Of a stretch of 64,000 nucleotides of DNA, positions 60,801 to 64,000 are shown in pieces (positions within the stretch are counted from its first letter, which is position 1; every line of letters begins with the position of its first letter). The DNA comes from Arthrinium phaeospermum (lineage: Eukaryota > Ascomycota > Sordariomycetes > Amphisphaeriales > Apiosporaceae). The position numbers and the translations under genes are program-made. The stretch lies in assembly GCA_006503535.1 (NCBI GenBank), contig QYRS01000002.1:2914001-2978000 (forward strand), given 5' to 3'. The notes under the pieces are model-generated. The model did no database searches. It was not told the origin of the DNA and saw only the letters and a program-made list of their open reading frames with translations.

Positions 60801-63065
60801 CCACAAATGCCTCCAGGAGCTTGTCATTGTTCTTCTTAGAAATGAAGTCTCCCAGCACTTTCTTGGATATTCTCGAAGTACCCTTGAGAAATTTGGCAAC
60901 TGATTTGGGGTCGCCGAGATCGTCAATGATACCCTCGGATTGCAAAAAGGCCAAACCCTTCTCCGGCTTCTCGTTGAATTTGTTGGCCCCTTTTATGATA
61001 GTCCTTTTCAGAACTCGCTGCTTCTTCAGACTCTCTGGGTCTCGGTAACCCTCGTATACCGGCTCATCATCCAGTCGGTCAGCTATAAACTGTATGTGGC
61101 CCAAGAGCGCATCCTGGCAAAGAGGTGCAACGCTCCTGGTACTCCAAGTTGCCGAGTCAGGCAGGGCGTTTCTCGACAGAATACCGATCATATCCTCACA
61201 CATGTCCATGCGGTCAGCGTCACAGTCGTAGTTGACAAAGAGCTCTACCAGAAAGCTTGGCATTCTAACGAGCGCGCCTACGCTCTCCACCATTGCCTGG
61301 CGAGCATCTGGCTTCCGCGCACCACCACCCATCCCCAGCTTCTGGCGATCCTTGACGGGAACAGGAGTCGACCGTCCACTGCTAGACTGGGACGGTGGGG
61401 GCTTTATTAACTTGGGCGCCTGCGGGATCCCATCGTATAGTGAAGGGTCAATACCAGGCTCCCGGGGTATCTCGACAGGGGAATGTAGACAAGCCACCAA
61501 GTAGGACAGGAAAAGTTCCTGCTGGAGCTTGAGAACTCCTCGGCAGGTTTCCAGGAGTGTTCCAGCGACAATGAGGGAATCCTGGAGGATCGCCATGTTG
61601 TCCGACCTGACCAGCTGGAACAGATAACGGCATAGTTTGTCCTCGGCCACAATCGCGAGCGCGGGATGTCGCGCAATCGAAGGGCCCGCAACTTCTAGAG
61701 CGACATGAATTATGCGCAGCGCCATGACTCTCATAATGTCGGTCTGCCGGTCGTCATGAGGATCTAGCAGGTCCACGAGAACCCGGAATAGCTCCTTCAT
61801 CGAAGGTAGCGAGTATGGCTTGATCTCGAGCTCGGCGGAGTCTGCCACTGAAGCCTCTTCAGTTTGCTCCAGAGCGTTACTGACCTTCTCGGAGCTGACC
61901 TTCTCGGAGCTCGTCTTCTCGGAGCTGGAGGAGTCCCTCTGCTCCGCAGCTTCAGTGGGGGCGTCTGGAGCACCCATGACGCCTCCGTTCGTAGATGGAA
62001 CAATCTTGACCGCATCCATGTCTCCATTGGTCTGCTTTTCAAGGGCCTCGATATCGTCCCCTGCCTCAACCTCCAAGTACTTGAGGTGTTCGAAAATGAT
62101 CTGACAGATGCGCACCATCGAAGACTCCGCTGTCCGCCGTAGGAGTTCGGATAGCTCACGCTCGCAGCACATCGTAAGGCCAGTTCCCATCATCTCGCAA
62201 ACGCTCTCGTCGCTGAGGAGCGCGCCGCCAGGACCGGACAGCATGTCCTCCATGAGATGTAATATCATGAGCAAAACAACCTCGTCCTGGGCTGAATCGC
62301 TGGCCTCAAACCGGCAGTGCGTGATAGCCGTCGACAGTGACTGCATGGCCAGAGGGAAGCGAGGCGATTCGGGGCTTATGAAACCGTACGACAGGAATTT
62401 CCTGATTGCCTTGAGTGCAAGCGTAGTGATCGGAGCTGACGTCGAGGATGCTTGCACGACTTGGAGGAACGGGTTGAGGAGCGCCGGGGCGTCGAAGTCG
62501 TGAATATCTGTAGCAGAAAAACGACGTTAGTAGCCGTCAAGAAGACCCATCAGATTAGGAGCCCGGCGGTTTGCTTACTTTTACAGCTGGACAGCTCGTG
62601 CCGGAGCCGTCCAAAGCCAGCCATCAAGGGGTTGTCAAGCATGCTCTTTGCCTTGTTCCCCCGCAGGCCCCAACGGTTCGATACGCCCGAGTCTTGCGCG
62701 CCATCGCCGCCAACCGTCGCATTGGAGCTTCTGCTTCCAGGTCGAAGCATAGGACTCGAAGGGGCCAGTTGAACAGGATTCGGGTTGCCACCGAGGATCC
62801 ATGACACGGATGAGTGCTCCCAGCGAGCATGCTTGCGCATAGCCGACGTCACAGATGTACACTCGGATATGACGAGACCGACGGGGTCGATAGCGACGGA
62901 CACAGGCCGACTCCGGTATTGGTGTTGCGCATTCGGCGTCTGCATCGCTCCGTCCGCAGCCATGTTGCTGTTGGGGTGTTGTTGTGAAGGGCTCGGATGT
63001 GTATTCGGTTTAGCAACTAGTTGTGGGTGTTGTGTGTCTTGGGACAGCCCATCTTGATTCATCAT
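57851..63065 (-). CDS. GEA: Gea/GBF1-type Sec7-domain Arf guanine nucleotide exchange factor
   Basis: This large GEF activates Arf1 at the early Golgi for COPI coat recruitment and is essential for secretion in hyphae. Seven exons, 63065-62579, 62507-59962, 59898-59609, 59554-59206, 59150-58646, 58592-58210 and 58144-57851, give 1617 aa. After a Gln/Pro-rich start (MMNQDGLSQ) come the DCB/HUS domains and then the Sec7 domain at about 680-870. The catalytic Glu lies in FRLPGES near residue 753, and the Arf-contact motif is YAILMLNTDQHNPN, as in GBF1-type rather than BIG-type GEFs. HDS regions follow, and the C terminus is a Glu/Lys/Ala-rich tail. A Ser/Glu repeat (SSEKTSSEKVSSEKVS) lies in the linker before the HUS region. 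Every intron has a GTAAG/GTGAG donor except the fifth (GTTTGT). Confidence 0.95.
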
Positions 63066-64000
63066 CGCATTCGCGTCGACCGCCTAGGGAGGTTCAAAGT
63101 GTACGTCGCGAGATCGCGGGTTTAGATGATGGCTCCAAAGGTCAGGTACGCAAGAGATTCTACAGCACGTAAGGTGAACGGGAAGAAAATGGAGAATGTC
63201 GGACCGGGTAGTGTACCAAGGCACCGGTTTAGTACGCTCTTGACACGTCGATCAGAGGAACCAGCACTCAATTGAAGCTTCAAACATGGGCTACCACATG
63301 CAGGTAGGTACTAATAGGCACAGGCCAGTTTACGTACCTACTGGGCTGGAATTTAATAGGAACTAAAACCTTAGAACACCTTAAAACCTTAAAATAGCTT
63401 ATTTTAAATATACCGTAATAATCTAGCTTTAAATGATTATAACGCGTTATATTAATTTTTATAAATAGCTATACATAAACGGTTTTCTTATTTAAAAATA
63501 TTTTAATTTTAACTATTAAGTAGATATATTATCCACGACTAGTGACCTTACTGGAGACGATATCCCCTGGCCCCCCTACCGCCGTATTAAAGGTAAAGAC
63601 CATAATGTATCAGCTGGAGCATATCATATGGCAGTTGTTCCAATACGAACAATCCAGCGATTCCCCTCTCTCAAACATATCCACTTGCAGTCCGCACGAT
63701 ATCGAGTTGATGAAGCGCTATGATAGGCAGCCGGTGCAAACCATTCCGGGCTGCGCGCACGAGGTCGTAGCCTCGCACGCAAGAGAATATTTACAAAGCG
63801 AGGCCATATTCGCTCGGAATGAGACACTTGCCTACGAGCAGTTAGACCTGTACTCTAACTGCATACTTATCAACAGCAGCATGCCTTCACACGGACGAGA
63901 TGGCATCCTGGTGAGCTGGAGAGGCCGACTCCCCCTTACCCTCAACCATCTATTCTTTACACTTTGTATTTTTTTATGCACCCAACCACTATCCCAACTC
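63066..64000. other. Right-edge region upstream of GEA, no gene recognised
   Basis: The first 300 bp should hold the GEA promoter. It is followed by an AT-rich island and then about 450 bp with only short frames (63624-63827 minus, 67 aa), none recognisable. A gene may begin beyond the window. Confidence 0.45.
63355..63532. repeat. AT-rich, RIP-like island
   Basis: About 180 bp of mostly A/T with many TpA steps (ttatattaatttttataaat, tatttaaaaatattttaa) stand between normal-composition flanks. There is no open frame. The composition is what RIP leaves behind in old transposon copies; the original element cannot be named. It lies 290 bp upstream of the Arf-GEF start. Confidence 0.45.

Overview
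The window is nuclear DNA of a filamentous ascomycete (Pezizomycotina), most likely a Sordariomycete. Reasons: genes on both strands with short introns (about 50-180 nt) that carry GTRNGT donors, CTRAY branch sites and YAG acceptors; GC-rich coding exons; intergenic DNA full of the 'taggtacctac'-type motif; two AT-rich tracts that look like repeat-induced point mutation (RIP); and a gene complement typical of moulds (cytoplasmic dynein of hyphal type, FAR1-domain protein, AA9 polysaccharide monooxygenase, Hal4-type kinase). Exon borders below were worked out by hand from splice signals and reading-frame continuity; every multi-exon model adds to a whole number of codons, except Exo84, which needs a one-base correction or an extra intron.

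Layout. 1-1075 (+) C-terminal end of a Ser/Arg-rich protein. 2256-3581 (-) PP2A catalytic subunit. 4663-6813 (-) exocyst subunit Exo84, with a reading-frame break near its N terminus. 7592-8371 (+) Tom20 mitochondrial import receptor. 9200-11592 (+) TYW1 tRNA wybutosine enzyme. 12032-25160 (-) cytoplasmic dynein heavy chain, 4354 aa in two exons. 26438-28528 (-) FAR1-domain protein with a His/Gln/Pro-rich half. 30532-31564 (+) F-box-like hypothetical protein. 32136-35162 (-) HIRAN-SNF2-RING (HLTF/Rad5-like) ATPase with an 11-nt micro-exon. 35890-36600 (+) dimeric-barrel-like protein. 36891-38270 (-) secreted AA9 LPMO with an extra cysteine-rich C-terminal region. 39716-40281 (-) Hsp10. 41221-44145 (-) Hal4/Sat4-type kinase. 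46887-47441 (-) mitochondrial ribosomal protein uL11m. 48436-49871 (+) Svf1. 50650-52364 (-) MFS transporter. 54004-55862 (-) two poorly conserved genes, one with a HELAH zinc-protease motif that exists only after splicing. 56358-57364 (-) inositol monophosphatase. 57851-63065 (-) Gea/GBF1-type Arf-GEF. 63066-64000 no gene, with an AT-rich island.

Most of the window is conserved housekeeping: secretion and trafficking (Exo84, Gea/GBF1, dynein), mitochondrial biogenesis (Tom20, Hsp10, uL11m), signalling (PP2A, Hal-type kinase, IMPase), RNA modification and genome maintenance. The more variable parts are about 28.5-32 kb, 44-47 kb and 52.4-56.3 kb, where gene density falls and proteins are unfamiliar. 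There is no biosynthetic cluster, CRISPR, rRNA or tRNA gene that I can support. The best candidate for something undescribed is the HExxH protein at 54772-55862.
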